Origin: Flaveria trinervia
Lineage: Eukaryota > Streptophyta > Magnoliopsida > Asterales > Asteraceae
Direction of reading: 5' to 3'
Length of the DNA stretch: 64,000 nucleotides
Assembly: GCA_025506515.1 (NCBI GenBank)
Contig: CM046453.1
Span: forward strand, 36,529,851 to 36,593,850
Shown here: positions 22,356-33,081 of the stretch, piece by piece
Numbering within the stretch: the first letter of the stretch is position 1
Layout: each line of letters starts with the position of its first letter
Made by a program: the position numbers and the translations under genes
The notes under the pieces: generated by a model
Seen by the model: the letters and a program-made list of their open reading frames with translations, nothing else
The model's database searches: none
What the model was told of the DNA's origin: nothing

Positions 22356-24407
22356 CTATGCATTACTTTTGTCTTGGATCATGTGTTCTTCTGCTGTCGG
22401 GGCTGATGTCGAGGTACCTGGATCTTGAGTCTTTTTGGTCCGCCTCTCATTAGCTTCCTGTGACCCGAGCAGATGACTCTCCTCCTCCATCAGTGTCTCC
22501 CTCCATCCTTATCATCACCTTCATCATCATCACCATCATCGTCATCATCATCATCACTATCATCATCATCACTATATCACCATCATCACCGTCTCCCTCT
22601 CTGAACTTCAGAGGCACATCCTTTGTGCCCTAAGTTTTGAGCAGGATGGTCTCTCTAGCATCCTCCAACTCTCAATCTTCTTAGTAGATAGCACATTTGC
22701 TCCTTGAGTTGGGAAATCACTAGACTCTGAGCAGCCATTTGCTGAGCCTGCTCCTTAATCTGCTGTGCCTGTTGAGAGATTTGTTGTGATTGTGCAGCAG
22801 TAGCTCCACTAACTGTCGGAGCTGAGCAATCTTCCTGTCATCGGCTGCTAATAGCTTCAGCACCATACGATTTAGTGCTGAAAGCTATTCCTAACCCCAC
22901 TGGGGTAGAGATGATCCTGCTGGAAAGGATGGTGATATAATGGTCCTGCCTGGTGGCTAGAGGTGGTGGTGGTGGAAGTGGTGTATATGGAGGTGGTATG
23001 TGGTGTGGGTGGTGATGGGTAAGCTGAGTGGTGGTGGATGTGATGTGGGAAGTGGTGGAGTGGCTGAGGTAGTGGTGGGTGTGTGGTGGCAGTAGTGGTG
23101 ACAGGTGGAATGGTGGCAGTGGTGATGGGGGGAGAGGTAGGTAGTGGGTGGTATGGTAGAGGTTTGTGTGGTGGTAGTGGTGATAAGGTCATCCTTCTCT
23201 TCTTCGTCTTCATCCCATGGGGCTGGCCATCCTTTTCTTCCTCATGCCCCTGGAGGTGGATGCTCCCCGTGGGATGCTGCTGGGCTGACCTGTGTGAGTA
23301 GCTGGGGTCGGCTGCAGTCTCCCCAAAATTGCTAGGGCGTCCTCCAACCTCCCGAATGCCTCGGTCGGTGGCAACCACCCTGCTACCGACTGTCCTGTTA
23401 GGGCTCCTCATCACTCTCTTCCTCCTCATCAGGAGGACAGAAATCCTAATGGAAACTGGCAGTGGTGGCATCTGCATGTTAGGTGGTGGAGGTGTAGTAT
23501 GTGTAGTGCTGGCCTAGAAACATCGGGGCCAGAATCTCCACCAGTGTCACCGTCATCATCATCAGAGTCATTAGATGGAAGAGCAATCTGCTCAATATCT
23601 GAATCACTCTCCTCATGGCGCCACTTAACGCCTTCCCGGCGCCACGTACTCCTTTCGGGCCATGCCCGAACAGTCTCATTACAGGGGGTTTGACTTGCTT
23701 TCCCATGTATACCATCATGTGGCCCAAATTAGTGTCATCCATCACCTCAAGTGATACCGCATCCTGGCTCTCCTTAGGCAGAGAGGGCAGCTTCTTGTTG
23801 ATAATCATCTGAAGAAACCTCGGGTACATGCAAATCCCTCTTTGCCTTTTGCCTCAAGATCTCTGTCAGGTATGCAAAGATCATTCTGGAAAAGTTGAAG
23901 GGGTGGTTCAGCACCAGTGCCACGTAGGCATTCTGAATCTGGTTTGAGAGGTCATCAAAGCCACCCCTCCTCGAAGCTATGGACTTCAGTATCACTTGTG
24001 CCAAGTACTTGAATTGGGGACACATGTTGCTTTTGTTAGCACGCCTGCATTGATGTCCCCAGAGTACTTCATCCCGAGGAAGCATTCCCTCACTGTCAAG
24101 AGTGTAGTCTTGTTGGTGATCAACATCCTCACCCAAATCCAGTACTCGTCTAATATCTACAGCTGTCACCTCAATATATTGCCCAAATATTACTCCCGAT
24201 GCAGTAGGGCTCACAAGATCTATCACTCATGCACCCTCCTAGAAGGCCTGCTGTATAGACCTGTAGGGAGTGTGTTGTAGAGATGGCTTGTGTATCCGTG
24301 ATTCTTCAGGAAGGCTTTAATGCCAGCAAACTCAGAAGCATTCTGAGTGGTGGCATCCAGATGAGCACAATATTGTGCTTTGTGTTGATGGTCCACCGAT
24401 CAGCCAT
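22356..24407 (-). pseudogene. N-terminal half of ORF3, element C
   Basis: Read on the minus strand from the ATG at 24405-24407 (MADRWTINTKHNIV). It shows the ORF3 N-terminal module: HNIV, then AHLDATTQNASEFAGIKAFL, a CPQFKYLAQVILKSIASRRGG segment, FNFSRMIFAYL and MYPRFLQMIIN (about 23790-23829). A Pro/His/Thr-rich low-complexity region follows (about 22900-23240), then a Gln-rich coiled coil (about 22700-22800) and an Asp-rich tail encoded by a CAT/ATC microsatellite. At least three frameshifts. Two bases before the reading start is a good splice-acceptor sequence (TGTGTTACAG). It probably belongs with the pol of C upstream on the same strand. Confidence 0.62.
22512..22580. repeat. CAT/ATC trinucleotide microsatellite
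   Basis: Imperfect run of (ATC)n. On the minus strand it would encode the acidic tail of ORF3. Confidence 0.85.
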
Positions 24408-24484
24408 CAATCTGTAACACAAGAAGCATAAAAGTTAGATCATCACACAATAGAAACCATTTCAAATTAACCTGTTTGAGATCA

Positions 24485-25380
24485 GTCTGATTCAATCGTG
24501 CGATTGAACCTACGACTGGGTTCAGTCGTTTGACCTAACATGCGACTAAATACAATCGGGTGACTTATCTTGCGACTGAGTTCAATCGGGTGACTAAGCC
24601 TGCGACTGGTTTAGTCGGCCGACTGAGCTCATATGCATTGTTCATTCACCGACTAAGTCATTTGTCCAGATCAGTCGTGCGATTGTAGTTCATCAGGGTG
24701 GCCAGTCGCATGACCTACTGTCTGTTCGATTCAGATTCAAATTTTGAGCAATCTTACTATTAGACATCGTGGTTTGGCTCATTGGACTCGCAATAACCCT
24801 ACTTAACATCTAATAACCTTGATTTCAACATTTAACTTAGTTTTATTAGTTAATTTGTTCAACTAAGTTTCGGTTCTTGGTTAGGGCCGAATTCCTTGAT
24901 TTAGGGCATAAAACAATTGAGATTTATGTAGGTTGTACCACATTGTACCTATATACAACTAGCAATCGTCAGAATTTCGAAATTTGAAGTCGAGTAAAGT
25001 CAGAAGAAATTTTGGCAGAGTAATGACTCAATATGCGATTTTAGGGCGATTGAGGGATGGTGAGTATGTGCGATCGCTATGGCCTTATTTATACTGAATC
25101 TAGTTTCAATCGTGTGACTGGATCCATTCACTCTTTTCATTCGGGCGATTGGATCTCAGTCGTGCGATTGGTTCAGCCGCTCACTTTCAGTCGGCCGACT
25201 GGGTTTCAGCCGGGCGACTGACTCATTCGGACATTCCATTCGGGCGACTGGCTCAATCTTGTAAGCCATTCGTGTGAATGGTTCATACTCAAGCTCCATT
25301 CGGTTGTCTAGTGCATAAGTATGGTCCATCGTACGACTAGTCCATACTCATGTCTAGTCGTTGCGAATGGATCATACTTA
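24485..25380. repeat. Array of degenerate palindromes of the form CAGTCGNNCGACTG
   Basis: More than fifteen near-copies of a dyad with arms CAGTCG or ATTCG around a two-base centre (for example AGTCGGCCGACT near 24617 and CAGTCGGCCGACTG near 25189), separated by 10-40 bp. Lies directly upstream of the minus-strand ORF3, the same relative place as the palindrome spacers of A and B. Confidence 0.75.
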
Positions 25381-25437
25381 TGGTTTTGACTTTATGACCA
25401 TTTGACATTTGCTGTTGATTGAACATTTTGAGCAGTC

Positions 25438-25575
25438 GATCATCTCAGACATGAACATTTTACTTTGAAAACTTTGATCACCTCAGTCATGATCCTTTTA
25501 AGCAAAAACCATTTTGTCACCTCAGATGTGACCCATTTAACATTTGAACACATTTTGGTCACCTCAGACGTGACC
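25438..25575. repeat. Four repeats of the palindromic unit GGTCACCTCAGACGTGACC
   Basis: Units at about 25438-25456, 25476-25493, 25516-25533 and 25557-25575. The last is a dyad with arms GGTCAC/GTGACC around CTCAGAC. Each is followed by TTTTAA or ATTTAA. Confidence 0.8.
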
Positions 25576-26999
25576 CTTTTAAGTAATTTAATCCCATATT
25601 GAATTCCACAACATAGTCCGACTTATAACTCTAAATTGACTAAATGTTAAAACATAACAAAAGAACTAACATTAAAAGACAAACTAAAGATGTTTTTGTG
25701 ATTTTGTGTGAGGTGGAAATCCTAAGATAGACATCTAACAAATTTATTTCTTGAATAGGCAGCTTCAAGTTATTTTGACCATAAGTGGAATGATTCATGA
25801 TGAAATCATACAGGTAATCAAATCATCCAGGACGTGTTACAAAAATCATTTGATGCTAGATTCTTGTTTTCGTCGAGAGTCGTTAGCAATTAAGGAAATC
25901 ATACTAGTACTATTAGACGCACACATTGATTGGACTTTCAAGAATTGCAGCCATGATGATTGTCAGTATACTTTTCGTCTTAAATCCATACATAGACTTT
26001 TGACATAGATTGGTGATTGTTTAAGGTTTAATTATTTCAACAAGCATTTGTGGATCCCATGCTTATATGGTAATCAACATTCCTCAGGAAATTTTGAGCA
26101 GTCTACGGGTATTTTTGACAAGAAGACACTATTCTTAGAGCTTTAAAAGAGAAGCCAAACCTCAGGTCACTGCCACCGCACAGCAGAGAGGCGGCAAACA
26201 ACAATGAATTCTAGAATATATGGTTATGCTTATCCTCAGGTCAGTGCCACCGCACAACAGAGAGGCACATAACCTATGTTCTTGTTGAGAAATTTACTTT
26301 GTTGCACAAATCGCACCAACAACATAGGTTATCAGTTTGATTGCTTTTAGAATTTTTCATCATGTGCTTTGCTCATATTTTGGTCATCTGCACATATTTG
26401 TGGCGTTTATTTTGCTCATCACCCTTATTGAAACTCTGTTGATTGTGTTAACCAGGATAAGATGATAACCCCCAGCTTGTTGAGCAACTTAGTTTGATCT
26501 TGAGATCACCACAAGGTCTACTTATCTATTCTGTTGAATCTACCGACACATCATCTAATGGTCTAGCAACCTCTAGGTCTACTTTCTCCATGTTACCTTA
26601 GTAGTAGCTAGTTTTACTATCATTTTTTCTTTTATTGTTGCTTAGACTTCTCAGACTTATACTTTGAATTTCGCATCTAATTCAATTTAAATCTTTAAAG
26701 TCCCAAATGCTTTGTTCCTGTGTACTATCATTTTCCATAGTCGTTGAATCGATATCTCAGATACGATCTCATTTCTATCAGCTTGCCTGTCCTCCTCCGT
26801 GTTTTTTTTAATACTAACTTAACCTATTCTCCCCCTAAAATTCTAAAACCGTATACAATTTGCATTTTTAGGATTTTAAAAGGCGAAGAATTGAAATCAA
26901 TAAATAATTAAATAAAATAAACTAGAATAAAAGAAAATAAAAGAAAATGGACTTGACGCATCGGACTAGACCTTTCATCGTCTGCATTACATCACTTTT
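25576..26999. other. Unassigned 1.4 kb between pol and the palindrome arrays of element C
   Basis: No protein homology recognised on either strand. It contains a 33-bp direct repeat (26160-26192 and 26234-26266), a perfect 12-bp inverted repeat (26269-26280 with 26321-26332) and, on the minus strand, a purine run AGGGGGAG near 26830 that could be a polypurine tract. If that is the tract, the 3' LTR of C would begin just below it and the ORF3 farther on would belong to another element. I could not find LTR borders. Confidence 0.4.
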
Positions 27000-27890
27000 C
27001 TTTTAACGCCTTTGACCTCTAACAAATATAGAAAATGTGGTTTATCAAAGGCTTTTGTATAGAGGCCAGCACGTTGAAAATCCATTTTATTTAACATCGA
27101 TTAGATTCTTTTCAAAACAATCACGTATAAAGTGATATTTAATGCCGATGTGTTTGGTCTTAGGATGTTGGACAGGATTTTTAGTAACGGCTATTGCAGC
27201 AGAATTATCAACAAATATAGGGTGTGTTAGAAAATTTCAAACCGTAGTCCCGCATCTGCTGTTGAATCCAGATGATTTGAGAACAAGCACTTGCCGCAGC
27301 AACATGTTCAGCTTCACAAGTCGACAATGCAACTGATGTCTGCTTCTGACACTTCCGCGTGACTAATCTTCTCCCAAAGATTGACAACCTGCTGAGGTGG
27401 ATTTGTAGTTCATCTTGCAGCTGCCATAATCCGAGTCACTGTACGCGGTAAGCTTGAAGTCATCATCATGAGGATACCATAACCCAAGTGTTGGTGTACA
27501 CTTAAGATAACAAAATATCCTTTTGACCCTAATAAGATGGTTAACTTTTGGTTTTGCCTGATATCTTAAACAAAGACATGTTGCATACATAATATCAGGT
27601 CTTGAGGTAGTGAGGTACATGAGGGATCCAATCATTCCTCGGTACATGGTGGCATGAACCAGATCACCATTCTCGTCGGGTGCTACATCATGATTTGTAG
27701 CAAGTGGAGTCCCAGCTACGGAAGCATTGTCCATGTCAAACAGACTGAGAATATCCCCTACATACTTGGTCTGATGTAGAATATCCCCTTTGGTGTTTGA
27801 TCCACCTGTAACCCGAGAAAAAAACTTCATCTCTCCCATGGCACTCATTTCAAATTCTGCCTTCATCACTGCTTCAAATTCTTGCATAAT
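27000..27890 (-). pseudogene. pol: Copia RT C-terminus and RNase H, element C
   Basis: Minus strand. MKAEFEMSAMGEMKFF (RT thumb), then IGSLMYLTTSRPDIMYATCLC, LTAYSDSDYGSC and KSTSAGCQ. Beyond 27363 it changes frame and continues with the RNase H region encoding SCSQIIW-like and KTKHIGIKYHFI-like residues before fading near 27000. It overlaps the RT segment at 27866-27887 in another frame, so a frameshift separates the YVDD box from the thumb. Confidence 0.85.
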
Positions 27891-28752
27891 TTTTCGTTCT
27901 TGGAACCGAAGATTATGTCATCAACATAAATCTGAACAAGCAGCAAATCACCATCCTTTTCTTTGATGAATAGTGTACAATCAATTACACCTCTGCAAAA
28001 TCCGTGTTTCACAAGGTGAGTTGAGATTTTTTCATACCATGCTCTCGGGGCTTGATGAATCCCGTAGAGAGCCTTATCCAGTTTGTAAACTCTGTCCTGA
28101 TGATATGGATCCTCAAATCCTTCGGGTTGACTGACATACACTCTTTCCCGGATCTCACCATGAAGAAATGCACTCTTTACATCCAATTGATAGACTTTAA
28201 TCTTCATGTAAGAGGCATAGGCTAGGAAGATACGGATGGCTTCCATTCTCGCCACAGGTGCAAATACTTCATTGTAATCAATCCCCTTGACTTGTTGAAA
28301 TCCTTGAACTACAAGTCGAGCCTTGTTCCTGATGATGACACCTTGGTCATCTTTCTTACATTTCAATATCAACTTGGTGCCAATGACCTTAGCACCTTTA
28401 GGTCTATCTACCAGTGTCCATACACCTAACTTCTTGAACTGAAGAAGTTCTTCTTGCATGGCACTCACCCATGCCTTATTATTTAGGGCTTCACTGACGT
28501 ATTTTGGCTCAACTGAGACACAAAACAGCGGTAAGCACCATCATGAAGATACCCCTTTTCTATTACCGAGGCATAATCAGTTGAATACAACTGATTTCTT
28601 GTCTGAACTCCTGATCTGACATCCCTAATGAAATTGTCTAGAGGATGATAGACATTTAGGAGTGATCCAGGAGTGGTGGGAACAACTACCTCAGAATCAA
28701 GATTATGAACGTTTGGTTCTGTATCGAAGGCAGTAGGAGTGTGAGGTTCCAA
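27866..28752 (-). pseudogene. pol: Copia reverse transcriptase, element C
   Basis: Minus strand. MSAMQEELLQFKKLGVWTLV, GTKLILKCKKDDQG, NKARLVVQGFQQVKGIDYNEVFAPVARMEAIR, QLDVKSAFLHGE, KLDKALYGIHQAPRAWYE and the catalytic YVDD at 27917-27928. The linker between integrase and RT (28483-28752) is in a different frame. Catalytic aspartates are intact. The usual KWVFRNK reads KLILKCK, a lineage difference from A, B and D. Confidence 0.88.
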
Positions 28753-28779
28753 AGACTCAGAGGCATCAATGTTAGATGC

Positions 28780-29950
28780 TTATGGACTTGCTGTAGTAGG
28801 AACCTGTTGCTCCTGAGTGTCCTGATCATTCTCCACGGCTTCATCGTCAGGGGAAGAGTCACTTACCTCGAGTGCTCCCCCTGAGTGGGTAGGTGATTCA
28901 CCTTGTGAGCCAGATGATGTAGAGCCATGTGAAGGTGTGTTTAAGACATCATACATCATTTTGGCTGCTAACTCATCATCAGAAGTGGAGAGAGGGATGT
29001 TGAAGGACTTGAAGAATCCATCATAGTCGAAAAAGAAGGCGGGTCCTTTTCCAGCAGGAGGGGTGGTGTATCTCTGAACATCGACGTTACACCACACCTC
29101 TACTTGACCCGTTGAGTTGTTGTAAACTCTCTTATTTGGTATGTTGTATCCTAGAAAGATGCCCTCTTCAACCTTTTCGCTAAACTTTCCTTCCTGAGTT
29201 TTCTTCAGCAATGTGCATGGTGCTCCAAACGGTTCGAGATACTCCAGATTTGGTTTACGTTGTTGAAGTAACTCGTAACACGTCTTGCCATGACGCTTTA
29301 CCACCAGAACTCGATTTAACATGTAACACACATTAGCCACCGCCTCATTCAAAAATTGGATAGGCAGTTTCGAATCTGCTAGCATTATGCGTGCTGTCTT
29401 TATTAAGCTGCGATTCTTTCTCTCAGCAACCCCGTTCATCTGATGTGTAGGTGGAAGTGAACCGGTGCAGAATTCCTTTTCTTTGTAGAAATACTCCATC
29501 CATTGGTTCTTGAACTCGGTTCCGTTGTTTGAGCGTACTTGTCTTACCTTCATCTTGTAGAGAGACTCCAGTGTAGTTACCAATTCTTTGAATGACTCAA
29601 ATGTTTCTGATTTTGATTTTAGAAACATCACCTAAGAGAATCTTGAGTAGTCATCTGTAACTACATAGCAGTATAAGTCGTCTGCGATGCTTCTTGTACT
29701 GACTGGACCAAACAGATCCATGTGAAGAAGCTCAAGAGGTAGTTCTATAGAATTAACTTTCTTTGCCTTACGAGATTTCTTTGTCTGTTTGCGTTTCTTG
29801 CAAGCGACACAAAAATCCGGGAGTTGGAAGTTCTTGACATTGACTCCTCGCACTAGATCATTCTGGATCAAGTGGTTCATCTTCCGTGGATTGATGTGCC
29901 CCATTCTCCTATGCTAGGAGATAGAATCATTCTCAGTAGCTTTTGACAAG
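28780..29950 (-). pseudogene. pol: Copia GAG-pre-integrase and integrase, element C
   Basis: Minus strand. Zinc domain HRRMGHINPRKMNHL...CVACKKRKQ; the Trp usually before HRR is a TAG stop (29914-29916). The core has DDYSRFS, then a TAG at about 29631-29633 where Trp is expected, then VRSNNGTEF. There the usual second catalytic Asp (RSDNGTEF) reads Asn, so the enzyme would be inactive. Glu is kept in GVAERKNRS. A Ser/Asp-rich linker follows to 28780. Confidence 0.85.
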
Positions 29951-30391
29951 AAGCACTGAACTTGATGATCTGTTGTGGAGGCCTTCGATAGATCTAAGAC
30001 GTAAAGGTCATTATATATTGAGGCTGACGTTAATACTTGTTCCTCCAGAATCACATAGTCCTTTTTCAGGACATAGCACTTCTTATTGTCGAAAACTACC
30101 TTAAATCCCTTGTCACATATTTGGGAAACAGAAAGCAGATTATTCTGAAGTTGTTGAACATAGTTTACCTTGTCAAACTTAACTTTCTGGTTCCCTACTT
30201 CCCCTTGAGCTGTGATGTATTGTCCTTTGTTTCCAGCAAAAGAAACATGACCTCCTTTGATTTGTTTGACATTTGATAGGAGTGCCCGGTTCCAGTCATG
30301 TGCCTTGATGCTTCGCTATCTACAATCCAAGTGTTTGTTTCAGCACTATAGCGAACACCCTGCACATTCAATTAAAAACATTAGTTAAGGT
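29951..30391 (-). pseudogene. pol: Copia protease region, element C, cut by element D
   Basis: Minus strand. The protease active site near 30312-30320 reads Asp-Ser-Glu instead of Asp-Ser-Gly within W-I-V-D-S-x-A-S-x-H-M-T-G. It is followed by a segment ending with a NLLSVSQICD-like motif. Upstream, the frame reaches a TGTGCAG splice-acceptor-like sequence and then ends at 30391, where the D LTR begins. Gag of C is not found in the window. Confidence 0.8.
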
Positions 30392-31093
30392 TGTTGCACC
30401 CTGAAAGGATCATACATGCCAATTCAATGGGTGATTTGATGATTGCTTTGCTGGAATCCCCAAGTCCAAGAAGAACGCTGATGAAGATTTTACTCAAGAA
30501 ACCAAGTATGGTCTTTCGCATTTGTCAATGCGGAAGACATAAAACAAATATGGACAAGTATTTGTTCTTCCGCATTGACAAACGCGGAAGACCAAGAATC
30601 AATGCGGACAAGAGTTTGCTCATCCGCGATTGACAAATGCCGATGAACGAACAAATGCGCATAAGTATTTGTTCATCCGCATTAACCAATGCGGATGACC
30701 AACATACTAATGTGGATGATCAAGTGAAGAAATGCTCATCAAGTTAACTCATCCGCATTTGTCAATGCGGATGAACAAGCAAAGATGCGGATCAAGACTT
30801 AGACTAGTTCTGATGTAATAGGTTAGGGGTAGTTTAGTCATTTTGTAAAAGGCATCTTGTCTGCCTATAAATAGAATAGATAACCTCGTACATGAGATGA
30901 CGGCTGATAGACATAGAGAATTTTTGTTGTCATTTATTCTCTGTAATCAATCAACTTTCATATATTACAAAAGCATTTATGAGTATAATTCTTGCATTGA
31001 ATGTTCTTTGATTGTTTATTTCCGCCATTCAATCATTGACTTGATTACCATATTCGATTCTCAGTAAGAATCTCAATCTTACTTACCTAGTCA
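30392..31093 (+). repeat. 5' LTR of element D
   Basis: Starts TGTTGCACCCTGAAAGG and ends CTAGTCA, two bases before the primer site. Related to the LTR of H (55452-56204). Contains a palindrome array (30510-30790; ATCCGCATT with AATGCGGAT arms around about four bases) and a TATA box TATAAATAG at 30866-30874. The flanking 30387-30391 (AAGGT) would be the left target duplication, but D's right end is not found. Confidence 0.87.
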
Positions 31094-31095
31094 AT

Positions 31096-31107
31096 TGGTA
31101 TCAGAGC
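31096..31107 (+). other. Primer-binding site of element D (initiator tRNA-Met)
   Basis: TGGTATCAGAGC two bases after the LTR end. Confidence 0.9.
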
Positions 31108-31365
31108 TTTGGCTCTCAATTCTCTTTCATATCTGCGCAAGAACTGAATAGAATTCGATTGATCTGGTAATCGAGTTGCTAGTAGAGTATATCATCATCT
31201 CTACTTAGTAAACAACAGAAAATACTCCTGTCAACACATTCTCACCAAAATATTCCGAACAGCAAGAAACTCACTACAGTCACAATCTGATTCTGAAATC
31301 CGTTAGAACTATTTGGACAAGTTGGACTAATCAATCTTAAAATCACCTTAATCTATATTCATAAA

Positions 31366-31459
31366 ATGGATTCTAACAGTTACTCAGAACTTGGTCAAAC
31401 ACCTAAACCTCCTATGCTTAAACACAAATCTGAGTTTAAACAGTGGAAAATCAGGTTTA
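31366..31459 (+). pseudogene. gag: Copia gag, first 31 codons (element D)
   Basis: ATG at 31366-31368 opens MDSNSYSELGQTPKPPMLKH. The reading frame ends inside TTTAG at 31455-31459, where E1 begins. H carries the same segment but lacks the ATG. Confidence 0.85.
31455..31459. repeat. Target-site duplication of E1, left (TTTAG)
   Basis: TTTAG precedes TGTCACACC at 31460 and recurs at 42097-42101 after TGTTACA. Removing one copy plus the insert restores collinearity with the gag of H. Confidence 0.88.
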
Positions 31460-33076
31460 GTGTCACACCCCGGGCCGAGGTAGGGTGGGACGTCATGGAC
31501 TAGCACAAAACATATGGCAGCGGAAAGAAACCATCATAAGAGCACAAAAGGAGAGAACATCACATGGAATTAAAAGTTTTCAAAAGATACCGGGGCTAGA
31601 AACAGATCCAGCCCCCAAATAAGTTATACAACCAACATAAAAACAAATTGTATTTGTTTGACAGAAATGTAAAATTGTTCAAATTGTTCCTAAGTAAAAC
31701 AAGCCAATGCCATGGTTACGGGGATAAGTCTAGGTCTTCACAACAGCTAGGATCTCTTCATATATTACCGGAAACATGCTCAAAAAGAAATTTGTGTCAA
31801 TTAAAAAGTTTGTGAATTCAAGTGCTTAAAGTTAAAAACAAGACAAACTTAACAATCCTCATTTGATAAAAAAGGAATGAATCATAGTTTCAACATCGTG
31901 GGAGAATCATAATCAACCCTGCACTCAGTCCCAGTTGGCCACTTCTAAAGTTGTGTTTAACCGGCTATTCCTAAAGGAAGAACTGAGCCCTAAACCAGTG
32001 TACCATACCTGCCCGGATGGTTCACCAAAGTTTCTTAACAATCCTGTCACATGCCACGACCCCTCAGGATCTCAGTGGGGTACCCTTCCTTGAACGGAAG
32101 CCACTTTGTGTGGGGGATTCCCAAAATAGATCTATCCATATAAAACAAGCGGTTCACGAAAGAATTAATGATCATGATATAAGTATCAGCAGGTAACCAT
32201 AAATCCCACATACAATCACCAAGTAAAGCACAAATATGGTTCATAAATAACAAAGCATGTTTCACCCCAAAGTAGTAGTAAAAAGGGGATCACTAGAACT
32301 CACCTTAAAATTCAAGCAAAAGGGTTTCTTCGTGTGACGGGAAAAGTCTCAAATCTAGCACCCTAATCAATAATATTTAAGTGTTAATCCACTAATTCTA
32401 GGGTTATGGAGATGCATAAGATGTGTCACGAGGTTAGAATCTTAATAGCATTTGCATTCTTAGTCTTTATATAAAAAGTTTCCTTTTATAGAAAGTTAGG
32501 GTCTTAGGAAAGAATTCATGAATTGCTATGCAAAATCAAATATATAAGTTGATTTGATCCTTTTAAGTGGTTTCTTGCTCAAGGGGTCGGTTTTAAAAGT
32601 TTGGCAAAATTTACAGTTTAGTCCACCAAGTTTCAAAATTTACAATTTCTACCCCAAGGTTTTGGTTTCTTGCATTTAATGTCTTTTATGCCCAAATATT
32701 AGTTTCCTAGAGTTATATTACTGATTTTAAGTAAGTTTCCACCAAAATTTCAGAGTTTAAGTCGGTTTATGAATTTTAATGTTTCTCGTTACCGGTTACG
32801 GTAAAACCGAGGGTTTTTAATAGTGAGTGTTGATTTCTATATTATGGTCTTAGATCATTAAACATCATTTTAATGACTTTATATATAAGGTTTTAATCTG
32901 TTAAGGATGCATTTGTGTTCTTTTTTGGTGAATTCTATCTTTTAAGTTTACTCGTTTAAACGCGTTTTTAACCGAATTTGACTCGTTAAAAGCCCGTTTG
33001 ACCACTTCTTCAACTCTTTTAAATCTTATAGTACACAACTTACTGAAATAACATGGTTTCCATGTATTTTGGTGTT

Positions 33077-33081
33077 ATACA
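33077..33081. repeat. Target-site duplication of E2, left (ATACA)
   Basis: ATACA precedes the degenerate LTR start AGTTGGACC at 33082. ATACA follows the 3' LTR at 40546-40550. The last A of the LTR may be shared with the duplication, so the border can shift by one base. Confidence 0.75.

Noticed and set aside
23083..23812. Gly/Val-rich plus-strand frames over 23083-23812
   Set aside because: Antisense reading of the Pro/His/Thr-rich part of the minus-strand ORF3.
21646..24407. Host gene on the minus strand
   Set aside because: The N-terminal half shares HNIV, FNFS and YPRFLQMIIN patterns with ORF3 of A and B, so a retroelement gene is the simpler reading. A domesticated copy is not excluded.
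24485..25575. Possible CRISPR-like array
   Set aside because: Units are degenerate dyads with irregular spacing in a plant transposon context; no unique equal-length spacers and no cas genes.
27142..27336. Plus-strand 64-codon frame
   Set aside because: Antisense of the RNase H end of element C.
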